Positions 5,643-12,573 of a stretch of DNA of 24,803 nt are shown one piece after another. Location of the stretch: NCBI GenBank assembly GCA_045586505.1, contig JAZNAL010000004.1, positions 1-24,803 on the forward strand, in the 5' to 3' direction. The notes under the pieces were generated by a model. The model was not told the DNA's origin, made no database searches, and saw only the letters and a program-made list of their open reading frames with translations. Origin of the DNA: Flemingiibacterium sp045586505 (GTDB lineage Bacteria > Bacillota > Clostridia > Oscillospirales > CAG-272). Numbering within the stretch: the stretch's first letter is position 1; each line of letters starts with the position of its first letter. The position numbers and the translations under genes were made by a program.

Positions 5643-8429
5643 ATGAAACTTTTAGACAAGGTGTTCGGCACATATAGTGAAAGGCAGGTCAAAAAGCTCC
5701 TGCCGACAGTTGACATGATCGAATCACTCGCCGACAAATACAAGGCCATGAGCGACTCCGAGCTGCGCGGAATGACCGCAGTGCTCAAGGGACGTCTCGC
5801 GGCAGGCGAAACTCTTGACGATATCCTCGTTGACGCATTTGCCACCGTCCGCGAGGCGGCTGACCGTGTACTCGGCAAGCGCCCCTTCCGCGTACAGCTC
5901 CTGGGCGGTATCATTCTTCATCAGGGACGTATCGCCGAAATGAAGACCGGTGAGGGTAAGACCCTCGTTGCGACCCTCCCCGCTTACCTCAATGCGCTTG
6001 CAGGCGAAGGCGTGCACATCGTAACGGTAAATGAATACCTCGCAAAGACCGGCAGTGAGGAAATGAGCAAGGTCTACGGCTATCTCGGACTTTCCACGGG
6101 ACTTATCATCCACGATCAGACCAAGGAAGCCAAGAAAAATGCATATAATGCTGATATTACCTACGGCACCAACAACGAATTCGGCTTTGACTATCTGCGC
6201 GATAACATGGTCAACTACAAGGAACAGCTCGTACAGCGCGGTCACGCCTTCGCCATCGTCGACGAGGTGGACTCTATCCTTATCGATGAAGCGAGAACTC
6301 CGCTTATCATTTCCGGTGCGGGTGCCAAATCCACCGACCTCTATGACCGTGCGGACAAGTTTGTACGCACGCTGAGAAAGTTCGTCACCAAGGAGCTTGA
6401 CTCCAAGGAGCTTGACGACAACATCGATGCCGACTACATCGTCGACGAGAAGGCGAAAAACGTTACTCTTACGGGAAGCGGTATCAAAAAGGCAGAGGAG
6501 TATTTCGAGGTAGAAAACCTTTCCGATCCCGAAAACTCCACACTCTCCCATCACATTAACCAGGCGATCAAGGCTCACGGCTCGATGCATAAGGATGTCA
6601 ACTACATCGTCAAGGACGGCGAGGTGCTGATCGTTGACGAATTTACAGGCCGTATTATGCCCGGCAGACGCTTCTCTGACGGTCTGCATCAGGCAATCGA
6701 GGCAAAGGAGCACGTGGATATCCAGAAGGAATCCAAGACGCTGGCTACCATCACATTCCAGAACTTCTTCCGTCTATACAAGAAGCTGTCGGGTATGACC
6801 GGTACCGCGCTCACCGAGGAAAACGAGTTCCGCGAGATCTATTCCCTTGACGTTGTTGAGGTTCCCACCAACAAGCCCATGATCAGACGCGACCACAGCG
6901 ATGCGGTATATAAGACCGTCCGCGGCAAATACAATGCCATCGTTGAGCAGATCAAGGCATGCCACGAAAAGGGTCAGCCTGTGCTCGTCGGTACGGTATC
7001 CATCGAAAAATCCGAGGAGCTGTCAAAGAAGCTTAAATTAAACGGAATTCCCCATGTTGTGCTCAACGCGAAGTACCACGAAAAAGAGGCGGAGATCGTC
7101 GCACAAGCAGGTAAGCTCGGAGCTGTCACAATCTCCACCAACATGGCGGGACGCGGTACAGACATCATGCTCGGCGGTAACGCTGAATTTCTTGCCAAGA
7201 ACGATATGCGTAAATTAGGCTACGACGAATCCGTTATTGTAGTCGCTGTCGGTATGTCAAACGAAGTTGACGAGATCGTACTTGAAGCGCGTGAGAAATA
7301 CCACGAGTCACTTGAAAAATACAAGCTGGAAATTGCACCTGAGGCGGATAAAGTTCGCGAGGCGGGCGGTCTGTTCATAATCGGTACCGAGCGTCACGAA
7401 AGCCGCCGAATCGACAACCAGCTCCGCGGACGCTCGGGACGTCAGGGCGACCCCGGAGAATCCAAGTTCTTCTTATCTCTTGAGGATGACCTCATGCGTC
7501 TCTTCGGAAGCGAGCGCGTGATCGGCATGGTCGAAAGGATCGGTCTTGAAGAGAACCAACCCATTGATGCAAACATTCTCTCCAACGCCATCGAAGGCGC
7601 GCAAAAGCGTCTTGAGGACACCAACTTCCAGCGCCGTAAGACTGTCCTTGAGTACGACGACGTTATGAACCAGCAGCGCAACATCATCTACAGTCAGCGC
7701 CGCTCGGTGCTTGACGGTGTCGACCTACGCGAGACTGTTCGCGGCATGATAAACGAAACCATAGACACAGTCGTAAACGGCCACACCGTTTCCGACGACG
7801 ATCATGCAGATTGGAACATCGACGCTATCCGCACCCACTTCTTCGGTCTGCTCTGCCGCGAGGATGACTTCAAGTATACCGAGGACGAGCTTAAGACTCT
7901 CGACCGTGAGGATATCAAGAAGGTGCTTCACGAGCGCGCCGATGCACTGTATGCCGAGAAGGAAGAAGTATTCGGCGAGCAGATGCGTGAGATCGAGCGC
8001 GTAGTGCTCCTGCGTGCGGTTGACCAGAACTGGATGAACCATATTGACGCAATGGACGATCTGCGCGGTTCCGTAGGTCTCCAGGCATATGCACAGCGCA
8101 GTCCCATCAACGAATACCGTTTCACCGGAGCAGATATGTTCGATGACATGGTAGCTCAGATTCGCGAGGATACCACCCGCATGTTGCTTGCCGTTGCTCC
8201 GAGAAAACAGCAGGAGATCAAGCGAGTTGAGGTGGCAAAAATAACAAGCGAGGGCTTCCAGGGTGGTACACAGACCCGTCCTGTACCAAAGGGTTCTGCG
8301 ACGGCAACCGGCATAGTAAGCGCTACCGCACGTCAGAGCGTAAAGGTCGGACGCAACGATCCATGCCCTTGCGGAAGCGGTAAGAAGTACAAAAAATGCT
8401 GCGGAAGCGGTATAGATAACGCACAGTAA
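5643..8429 (+). CDS. secA: Preprotein translocase ATPase SecA
   Basis: 928 residues. This is the motor that pushes unfolded secretory proteins through SecYEG at the inner face of the membrane. Walker A is TGEGKT (102-107), the DEAD-like Walker B is DEVD (207-210) followed by SILIDEARTPL, and the preprotein cross-linking region and second helicase half follow with SGMTGTA, STNMAGRGTDI and GRSGRQGDPG. The C-terminal SEC-C zinc motif is intact (CxC-x8-CC, Cys908/910/919/920); it binds SecB or ribosomes in other bacteria. Length and domain order are normal for full-size SecA with the C-terminal linker. GGAG sits 8 bases before the ATG. A hairpin without a T run follows the stop, and the downstream membrane-protein genes may share its transcript. 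Confidence 0.98.
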   Translation: MKLLDKVFGTYSERQVKKLLPTVDMIESLADKYKAMSDSELRGMTAVLKGRLAAGETLDDILVDAFATVREAADRVLGKRPFRVQLLGGIILHQGRIAEMKTGEGKTLVATLPAYLNALAGEGVHIVTVNEYLAKTGSEEMSKVYGYLGLSTGLIIHDQTKEAKKNAYNADITYGTNNEFGFDYLRDNMVNYKEQLVQRGHAFAIVDEVDSILIDEARTPLIISGAGAKSTDLYDRADKFVRTLRKFVTKELDSKELDDNIDADYIVDEKAKNVTLTGSGIKKAEEYFEVENLSDPENSTLSHHINQAIKAHGSMHKDVNYIVKDGEVLIVDEFTGRIMPGRRFSDGLHQAIEAKEHVDIQKESKTLATITFQNFFRLYKKLSGMTGTALTEENEFREIYSLDVVEVPTNKPMIRRDHSDAVYKTVRGKYNAIVEQIKACHEKGQPVLVGTVSIEKSEELSKKLKLNGIPHVVLNAKYHEKEAEIVAQAGKLGAVTISTNMAGRGTDIMLGGNAEFLAKNDMRKLGYDESVIVVAVGMSNEVDEIVLEAREKYHESLEKYKLEIAPEADKVREAGGLFIIGTERHESRRIDNQLRGRSGRQGDPGESKFFLSLEDDLMRLFGSERVIGMVERIGLEENQPIDANILSNAIEGAQKRLEDTNFQRRKTVLEYDDVMNQQRNIIYSQRRSVLDGVDLRETVRGMINETIDTVVNGHTVSDDDHADWNIDAIRTHFFGLLCREDDFKYTEDELKTLDREDIKKVLHERADALYAEKEEVFGEQMREIERVVLLRAVDQNWMNHIDAMDDLRGSVGLQAYAQRSPINEYRFTGADMFDDMVAQIREDTTRMLLAVAPRKQQEIKRVEVAKITSEGFQGGTQTRPVPKGSATATGIVSATARQSVKVGRNDPCPCGSGKKYKKCCGSGIDNAQ

Positions 8430-8439
8430 GAAAAATAAT

Positions 8440-8473
8440 GCGGGGCTGTCTCGCGTTTGTAAGACAGCTCCGC
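8440..8473 (+). repeat. Stable intergenic hairpin after secA
   Basis: A 12-bp stem (8440-8451 with 8462-8473, one G-T pair) with a 10-base loop begins 11 bases after the secA stop. It is followed by AAAAAGGA, not by T residues, so it is not a standard terminator. It could protect the secA mRNA 3' end or set different expression for the next genes, whose ribosome binding site follows directly. Confidence 0.6.
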
Positions 8474-8488
8474 AAAAAGGATTATAAA

Positions 8489-9154
8489 ATGGGATTCGGA
8501 TATCTTTTTATTGGCTGTTTTTTTCTCATATTCTTCCCTCTGAGTCGTATCGATCTGCTGCCAAACCTCGCGGTCATCGGCTGTCTTCTCATGTTCGCGG
8601 GGCTTAAACGGCTGATCTTCTATTGCGGCGACAACCGCGGATTCAAAAGGGCTCTTCCGTCACTGATCGCACTTCTTGCGGTATCTGTGATCTCTCTCGG
8701 CTTCGACATTGCAAAAATGTGCGGTGTGCTGCCGGACAAGCTGGATATCTATATTGATCCGACAGTCAATGCTGTGTATGCGCTTGTATCATGCCTGTTC
8801 ATTTTCATGCTGTTCGGTGGCATTTACAAGCTCTCAAAACAGGTGGGACTCCCCGCGCTCGCCAAGCGTACGGCTTGGATGATGGCAGTAACGGCTGTAT
8901 ACTCCGTATCGGAGATCACCTCCTTTGTATGTTCCCTTACAATGCAGTTTGTGGAAACACCGTCAGATGGCTTTATTGCCCTGACCGGCTACTTAGGGCT
9001 CTTCAGCTTCCTTTTAGCGTATCTCACCACATTCCTGAATCTTGCGCTGATCTTCACCTGCTATATCCGCATCTGTCTTGAAGGCGACGAGGATATGCCA
9101 TACCGTGAGGACATTTTTGATAAGATCATCGCATGGACAAAGCGAAACAAATAG
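8489..9154 (+). CDS. Uncharacterised integral membrane protein with IDLLP module
   Basis: 221 residues from the ATG at 8489, chosen because AAGG lies 8 bases upstream; an earlier in-frame ATG at 8438 lies inside the hairpin after secA and has no ribosome binding site. It has about five to six hydrophobic segments (near 3-20, 27-41, 53-70, 88-108, 123-142 and 160-190) and no enzyme motif. Near the N-terminus the segment RIDLLPN, followed by a glycine and a second membrane helix ending in AGLKRL, matches a module found twice in the next protein. The C-terminus is charged and probably cytoplasmic. It lies 14 bases before the next gene, so the two are almost certainly co-transcribed. I do not recognise a named family and assign no function. 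Confidence 0.8.
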   Translation: MGFGYLFIGCFFLIFFPLSRIDLLPNLAVIGCLLMFAGLKRLIFYCGDNRGFKRALPSLIALLAVSVISLGFDIAKMCGVLPDKLDIYIDPTVNAVYALVSCLFIFMLFGGIYKLSKQVGLPALAKRTAWMMAVTAVYSVSEITSFVCSLTMQFVETPSDGFIALTGYLGLFSFLLAYLTTFLNLALIFTCYIRICLEGDEDMPYREDIFDKIIAWTKRNK

Positions 9155-9168
9155 TAAAGGAGTTACAT

Positions 9169-10539
9169 ATGATACGATCTTATTCTGTCAATAAGGCATC
9201 CGTACACGAGGAAAAGCCAGCAAAGCGTCTCGGACTCGGGTACTTCATAGCTGCCGTCATATTTCTCTCCAACCCCTGCATCAATATAATCGACATACTC
9301 CCCGACTTTTTCGGTTATCTGTTTTTACTGGCAGGGCTCTCAAAATGGGCAGATCTCTGTCCCAACACCGCCGATGCAGTAGAGAATATCAAAAAACTGC
9401 GTTGGTTCATGCTTTTAAAGCTGTCGGCAATGATTCTTGTCCCGATGGTCGATAATACATATGTGCTTGTTTTCACCTTCGGCTTTGCGGTAATTGAGCT
9501 GCTCTACGCCATCCCCGCCGCATCCAAGATTTTTGACGGTGTCGAATACTTCGGTACACGCTTTAACGGCAAATCGGTATTCGTAAACCTTAAAAGCCTG
9601 CGAATGCTGACAAATGTATTCTTCTTTGTTAAATCCACCTTCTGCATACTGCCCGAGCTTTGCTCACTGTCGAGCTTTGAGTATTCCGGATACATTACAA
9701 ACGGCGTGCAGATAGATTTCGCCACATACAAGACACCTCTTGTTTTTCTGAACCTGTTTATCGCAGCGCTGATGGGTATTCTGTGGCTTGTGAATATGAT
9801 TCCCTATATCATTCGCATCACAAAGGACACCCCCTTCCTTGAACGTGTCCTTAAGGATTACGATCTTGAAATCACTCAGAATGTGGGACTGGCATTCCGC
9901 CGCACCCTCCGTTCTTCTGTGACACTTATCATTGCAGGCATCGTATTCTTTCCCAATCTGTGGATCGACGGCGTGAATGTTATTCCGACCTTTGTCGGAG
10001 CCTTTTTCCTTATCGCCGCTATGGTAAAATTGTCAAAAATGTCACCGGTTCCAAAGTCCGCCATCATCTCACAGGTGGTTTTTGCGGTGGTCTCCGTGGC
10101 TTCCTATGCAGCGTCGCTGATATTCGAACTCCACTATGGCATCGCAATGATAAAGTATTCCTTCGAAGCCTATGATACCTACAACATCACCGTCGCACTG
10201 TCACTTATTGAATACGCGGCTATGGCAGCAAGCATATGCATGATCTACCGCGAACTGCGCCGACTCATAAAGATGCACCTCGCAGCCGATCCCGACATAA
10301 CCGACAGACGGCTGACCGACATCTACGCCGCCCATCAGCATGAAGCAGATACCGGAGTGATCGCAGGCTTCGTGGGCTTTATAATCGCGCTTGTAATCAA
10401 TGCCGCTTACGCAGTAATGCGCGCGGGGCTTGAGCCTCAGTATTATATTATTCCCCTGATCGCTATGGGAATCTGGTTTATCTACATGATCAATAATCTG
10501 AATCGTCTGTACGATCAGATTGAGTATAAGTATATTTAA
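9169..10539 (+). CDS. Uncharacterised polytopic membrane protein, duplicated module
   Basis: 456 residues from the ATG at 9169, where AAAGGAG lies 6 bases upstream; an earlier ATG at 9133 overlaps the previous gene and lacks a ribosome binding site. About ten hydrophobic segments are seen. Two halves look related. Residues 25-60 carry IDILPDFFGYLFLLAGLSK and residues 252-290 carry VNVIPTFVGAFFLIAAMVKLSK, both placed between two membrane helices and followed by a further group of helices. The preceding gene has one such module. The pattern suggests an internal duplication and a small paralogous family with conserved Pro and Gly at a helix turn. No catalytic or transport motif was recognised and the function is unknown. 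A terminator follows about 240 bases downstream. Confidence 0.82.
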   Translation: MIRSYSVNKASVHEEKPAKRLGLGYFIAAVIFLSNPCINIIDILPDFFGYLFLLAGLSKWADLCPNTADAVENIKKLRWFMLLKLSAMILVPMVDNTYVLVFTFGFAVIELLYAIPAASKIFDGVEYFGTRFNGKSVFVNLKSLRMLTNVFFFVKSTFCILPELCSLSSFEYSGYITNGVQIDFATYKTPLVFLNLFIAALMGILWLVNMIPYIIRITKDTPFLERVLKDYDLEITQNVGLAFRRTLRSSVTLIIAGIVFFPNLWIDGVNVIPTFVGAFFLIAAMVKLSKMSPVPKSAIISQVVFAVVSVASYAASLIFELHYGIAMIKYSFEAYDTYNITVALSLIEYAAMAASICMIYRELRRLIKMHLAADPDITDRRLTDIYAAHQHEADTGVIAGFVGFIIALVINAAYAVMRAGLEPQYYIIPLIAMGIWFIYMINNLNRLYDQIEYKYI

Positions 10540-10562
10540 GTAAACCTTTATTAAACCCAGTT

Positions 10563-10760
10563 ATTACTAAGGAGATCATCGAGAATCTTGAAAATCCATC
10601 GGTTGAGTATCGCGGGCACCCTTTCCGGTCACGGAACGATAATCCGGCGTCTGAGTATTACCGTAAGATACGCGAGATGAAGCGTGTGGGACTTAGCGGC
10701 TACTTCATGCATGCGTCAGATCGGCAACCCATCCGCGCCATAGCAGGCCTCGGTGAATAA
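10563..10760 (+). pseudogene. Coding-like stretch without start codon (possible gene remnant)
   Basis: This frame is open from the end of the previous gene to TAA at 10758-10760. It encodes a hydrophilic peptide including EYYRKIREMKRVGLSGYF and ending RAIAGLGE. The amino-acid mix looks protein-like, but there is no ATG, GTG or TTG in frame near its start, although AAGGAG is present at 10569-10574. It could be the 3' remnant of a deleted gene, a gene broken by frameshift, or a chance open frame. I recognise no family. Confidence 0.35.
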
Positions 10761-10776
10761 ATCAACTCATAGTATA

Positions 10777-10807
10777 AAGGAGCTGTTGATGACAGCTCCT
10801 TTTCTTT
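10777..10807 (+). terminator. Rho-independent terminator ending the secA-side unit
   Basis: A perfect 10-bp stem (10777-10786 with 10792-10801) and a 5-base loop are followed by a T-rich TTTCTTT. It lies between convergent genes, just before the end of the minus-strand gene at 10809. Confidence 0.8.
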
Positions 10808-10808
10808 G

Positions 10809-11303
10809 TCAATATTCAATATTTCGGTCAAGACCGTGAATGAAACCGTTGACATCCGCTGAGCAGACATCCCCTCCGATGACTTTTTTCTTGTAAACAA
10901 GAATGTTTACATAAACCTCTCCGTCGTAATCCGGGTAGTTTGTGATACGGTATGTGTAACGCATTACGTCCTTTTTAAGATATTTGGTCAGGTCAAAGCC
11001 CTGTTTTCTTTGCAGTTCGTTGTAGGTCTTGTAAACCTTATCAAATTCCGCGGGGATAGTGACCTCAACTTCTTCCACAGGCGTCTGATCCACCTCCCAG
11101 CCAAATTGTCGAAGGAATGCGATGCGGTCTTCCGCCGTTTTGATCTTATCAAAGCGGACATTCTCCACCACATCCAAAACACCGTCCGACATTGCAGGCT
11201 CGGCAGCCGGGATAAAGATAAGCAATGCCACAAGGGCTACAAGAGCAACTGTCGTTACTCCGAAAAATTTAAGTGTACTCGCCCTGAGAGAATATACAAA
11301 CAT
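10809..11303 (-). CDS. DUF4830-like membrane-anchored protein
   Basis: 164 residues. A short charged N-terminus and one membrane helix (about 13-33) are followed by a soluble domain that should lie outside the membrane. The domain contains FLRQFGWEV, TIPAEFDKVYKTYNELQRKQGFDL, YRITNYPDYDGEVYVNILVY and KVIGGDVCSAD followed by GFIHGLD, a pattern I associate with DUF4830 proteins of Clostridia. The function of that family is unknown. AGGAGG lies about 8 bases upstream of the ATG, so the start is secure. It is a single-gene unit that converges on the terminator at 10777-10807. Family assignment rests on remembered motifs and needs a profile search. Confidence 0.75.
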   Translation of the reverse strand: MFVYSLRASTLKFFGVTTVALVALVALLIFIPAAEPAMSDGVLDVVENVRFDKIKTAEDRIAFLRQFGWEVDQTPVEEVEVTIPAEFDKVYKTYNELQRKQGFDLTKYLKKDVMRYTYRITNYPDYDGEVYVNILVYKKKVIGGDVCSADVNGFIHGLDRNIEY

Positions 11304-11336
11304 AAAACGCTCCTCCTGTGTTTTATCAGCTACTTC

Positions 11337-11365
11337 ATTATATTATGGAAAAGCGAGTTTTATAA
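11337..11365 (-). promoter_or_regulatory. Possible promoter of the DUF4830-like gene
   Basis: On the minus strand, a perfect TATAAT (11337-11342) is preceded at 17 bases by the poor -35 hexamer TTATAA (11360-11365). It lies 33 bases upstream of the start codon. Confidence 0.45.
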
Positions 11366-11376
11366 CCGAACATACG

Positions 11377-11405
11377 AAAAAACCACGGCTCAAGCCGTGG
11401 TTTTT
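11377..11405 (-). terminator. Terminator of the DUF4430-like lipoprotein gene
   Basis: The hairpin has a CCACGGC/GCCGTGG core with a 4-base loop, flanked by A and T runs on both sides, so it can act in both directions. It sits 12 bases after the stop of the minus-strand gene at 11418 and ends in TTTTTT on that strand. Confidence 0.9.
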
Positions 11406-11417
11406 GGGTGTCTGATA

Positions 11418-11846
11418 TTACTTGGAATTCGGTACAAAGGAAGTGTAGATGTACTCGATAACGTCGCCGTCAGCAACCGCATTGTCGTATGCCTTGCCGG
11501 AAGAGGGCTCAACGCCGTTTACGGTGTAGTACCAGTAGTAAGTGGTGTTGGTCTCTGTATCGGTGTAATCCTTGTACTGGTCGATATCAACAACAGACTC
11601 GCCTGCTGCGTCGAGAACGAAATCAAACTCAGCGATAGTGCAGCCCTCGATGAATGCGTCGAGAACTGTGGGATTATTTGACTGAAGCTCAACGGGCATA
11701 TCGAGAATAGTGGAGTTGGGATCATTGATGTCGGGAGTGATCTTTACAGTAACGGTGATAGGCTCTGCAATAGCACCGCAGGATGCGAGTGCAAGAACGA
11801 GCATAACTCCTGCCATTGCAAGTGCAAAAATGCGAGAAAGTTTCAT
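11418..11846 (-). CDS. Lipoprotein with DUF4430-like domain
   Basis: 142 residues from the ATG at 11846, chosen because GGAGG lies 9 bases upstream; an ATG two codons earlier is only 3 bases from it. The N-terminus is a lipoprotein signal peptide (MKLSR, a hydrophobic core, then LASC with Cys23 as lipid anchor), so the protein should be attached to the outer face of the membrane. The mature part has VTVKITPDI, VLDAFIEGC, then YYWYYTVNGVEPSSGKAYD and DGDVIEYIYTSF, the pattern of DUF4430 (transcobalamin C-terminal-like) domains. Such domains are found in surface proteins and some cobalamin-binding proteins, but no ligand can be named here. It has its own promoter and terminator. Confidence 0.82.
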   Translation of the reverse strand: MKLSRIFALAMAGVMLVLALASCGAIAEPITVTVKITPDINDPNSTILDMPVELQSNNPTVLDAFIEGCTIAEFDFVLDAAGESVVDIDQYKDYTDTETNTTYYWYYTVNGVEPSSGKAYDNAVADGDVIEYIYTSFVPNSK

Positions 11847-11924
11847 TTTCATATACCTCCAAAATTTTAATGTCGGCATCTATTCACGCCGCATTATATC
11901 AGCAATACAATTGCTTATATGGGT

Positions 11925-11953
11925 ATTATACTACTTTTCAACGGTTTTGTCAA
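11925..11953 (-). promoter_or_regulatory. Promoter of the DUF4430-like lipoprotein gene
   Basis: On the minus strand, TTGACA (11948-11953), a 17-base spacer and TATAAT (11925-11930) form a full-consensus promoter. It predicts a leader of about 70 bases before the ATG at 11846. It begins only 31 bases beyond the end of tspO. Confidence 0.88.
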
Positions 11954-11984
11954 TAGAATCACCGTATATTTTCAAACCTACGCC

Positions 11985-12515
11985 TTAATTTAAAATTATT
12001 ATCGCCAAGTTCAAATACGCGGCAAAAAACAGCCATGCAAGATACAAGATCATAGCCGCCGCTGCCGTTTTATAAATACGTCCGAAGAAGCAGATTATGA
12101 AAAAAGTCAGAATTATCATCATGATAATCGCCACAAATGCCGCGAAAAATGCTCGCGCCGCAAAAAACAACGGCGACCAGATAAAATTAAACACCATCAT
12201 GATTACAAAAAACAAAAGCCCCTTCAGCTTTTCCGATTCCAACGAGCGGTCACACACGCAGGCAATCGCTCCCACCGCGCCGCCGATCAGAAGATAGATC
12301 ACCGTCCATACTATCGGGAACAGGAACGCAGGCGGTGCCCATCTCGGACGCTCAAGTTCACCGTATAATGAGGTAGAACCCGCCGCAAGTGCGCTTAGCA
12401 AGCCGCACAGCAAAATAATTACCGCTCCGGCGATTATGCACCGAAGATCCATCCGTGCAAGCTCGGCTTTTATAACGCACGACAGCTTATGCTTGGCTTT
12501 TTTGAATATTGACAT
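11985..12515 (-). CDS. tspO: TspO/MBR family protein
   Basis: 176 residues with five predicted membrane helices, the fold of the TspO/peripheral benzodiazepine receptor family (tryptophan-rich sensory protein). Family marks are YGELERPRWAPPAFLFPIVWT (51-71), NFIWSPLFFAA (110-120) and YLAWLFFAAYLN (158-169). In bacteria TspO binds porphyrins and other hydrophobic ligands and has been tied to stress responses; its role here is not known. The N-terminal extension of about 25 residues, basic and cytoplasmic, is longer than usual. GAGGTGA lies 6 bases before the ATG but is buried in a perfect hairpin (12519-12551). The gene is 58 bases downstream of the PBP gene on the same strand. No terminator follows. 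Confidence 0.9.
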   Translation of the reverse strand: MSIFKKAKHKLSCVIKAELARMDLRCIIAGAVIILLCGLLSALAAGSTSLYGELERPRWAPPAFLFPIVWTVIYLLIGGAVGAIACVCDRSLESEKLKGLLFFVIMMVFNFIWSPLFFAARAFFAAFVAIIMMIILTFFIICFFGRIYKTAAAAMILYLAWLFFAAYLNLAIIILN

Positions 12516-12518
12516 AAT

Positions 12519-12551
12519 AAATCACCTCACACAAAATGTATGAGGTGATTT
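12519..12551 (-). promoter_or_regulatory. Hairpin that buries the tspO ribosome binding site
   Basis: A perfect 11-bp stem (12519-12529 with 12541-12551) with an 11-base loop lies between the PBP gene and tspO. Read on the minus strand, its 3' arm contains GAGGTGA, the only ribosome binding site of tspO. Only a few T residues follow, so it is weak as a terminator. It could limit tspO translation until the helix is melted. Confidence 0.6.
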
Positions 12552-12573
12552 GCGGTTTCATTCATCCGCCGAA

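Noticed and set aside
5724..6713. A 329-codon minus-strand open frame opposite secA
   Set aside because: It is antisense to strongly conserved SecA motifs, has no recognisable domain and arises from codon bias of the opposite strand.
8438..8440. ATG at 8438 as the start of the first membrane protein
   Set aside because: It abuts the stable hairpin after secA and has no ribosome binding site; the ATG at 8489 has one.
12097..12297. Plus-strand open frame inside tspO
   Set aside because: It is an antisense shadow with low-complexity Ile/Lys/Ala content and no ribosome binding site.
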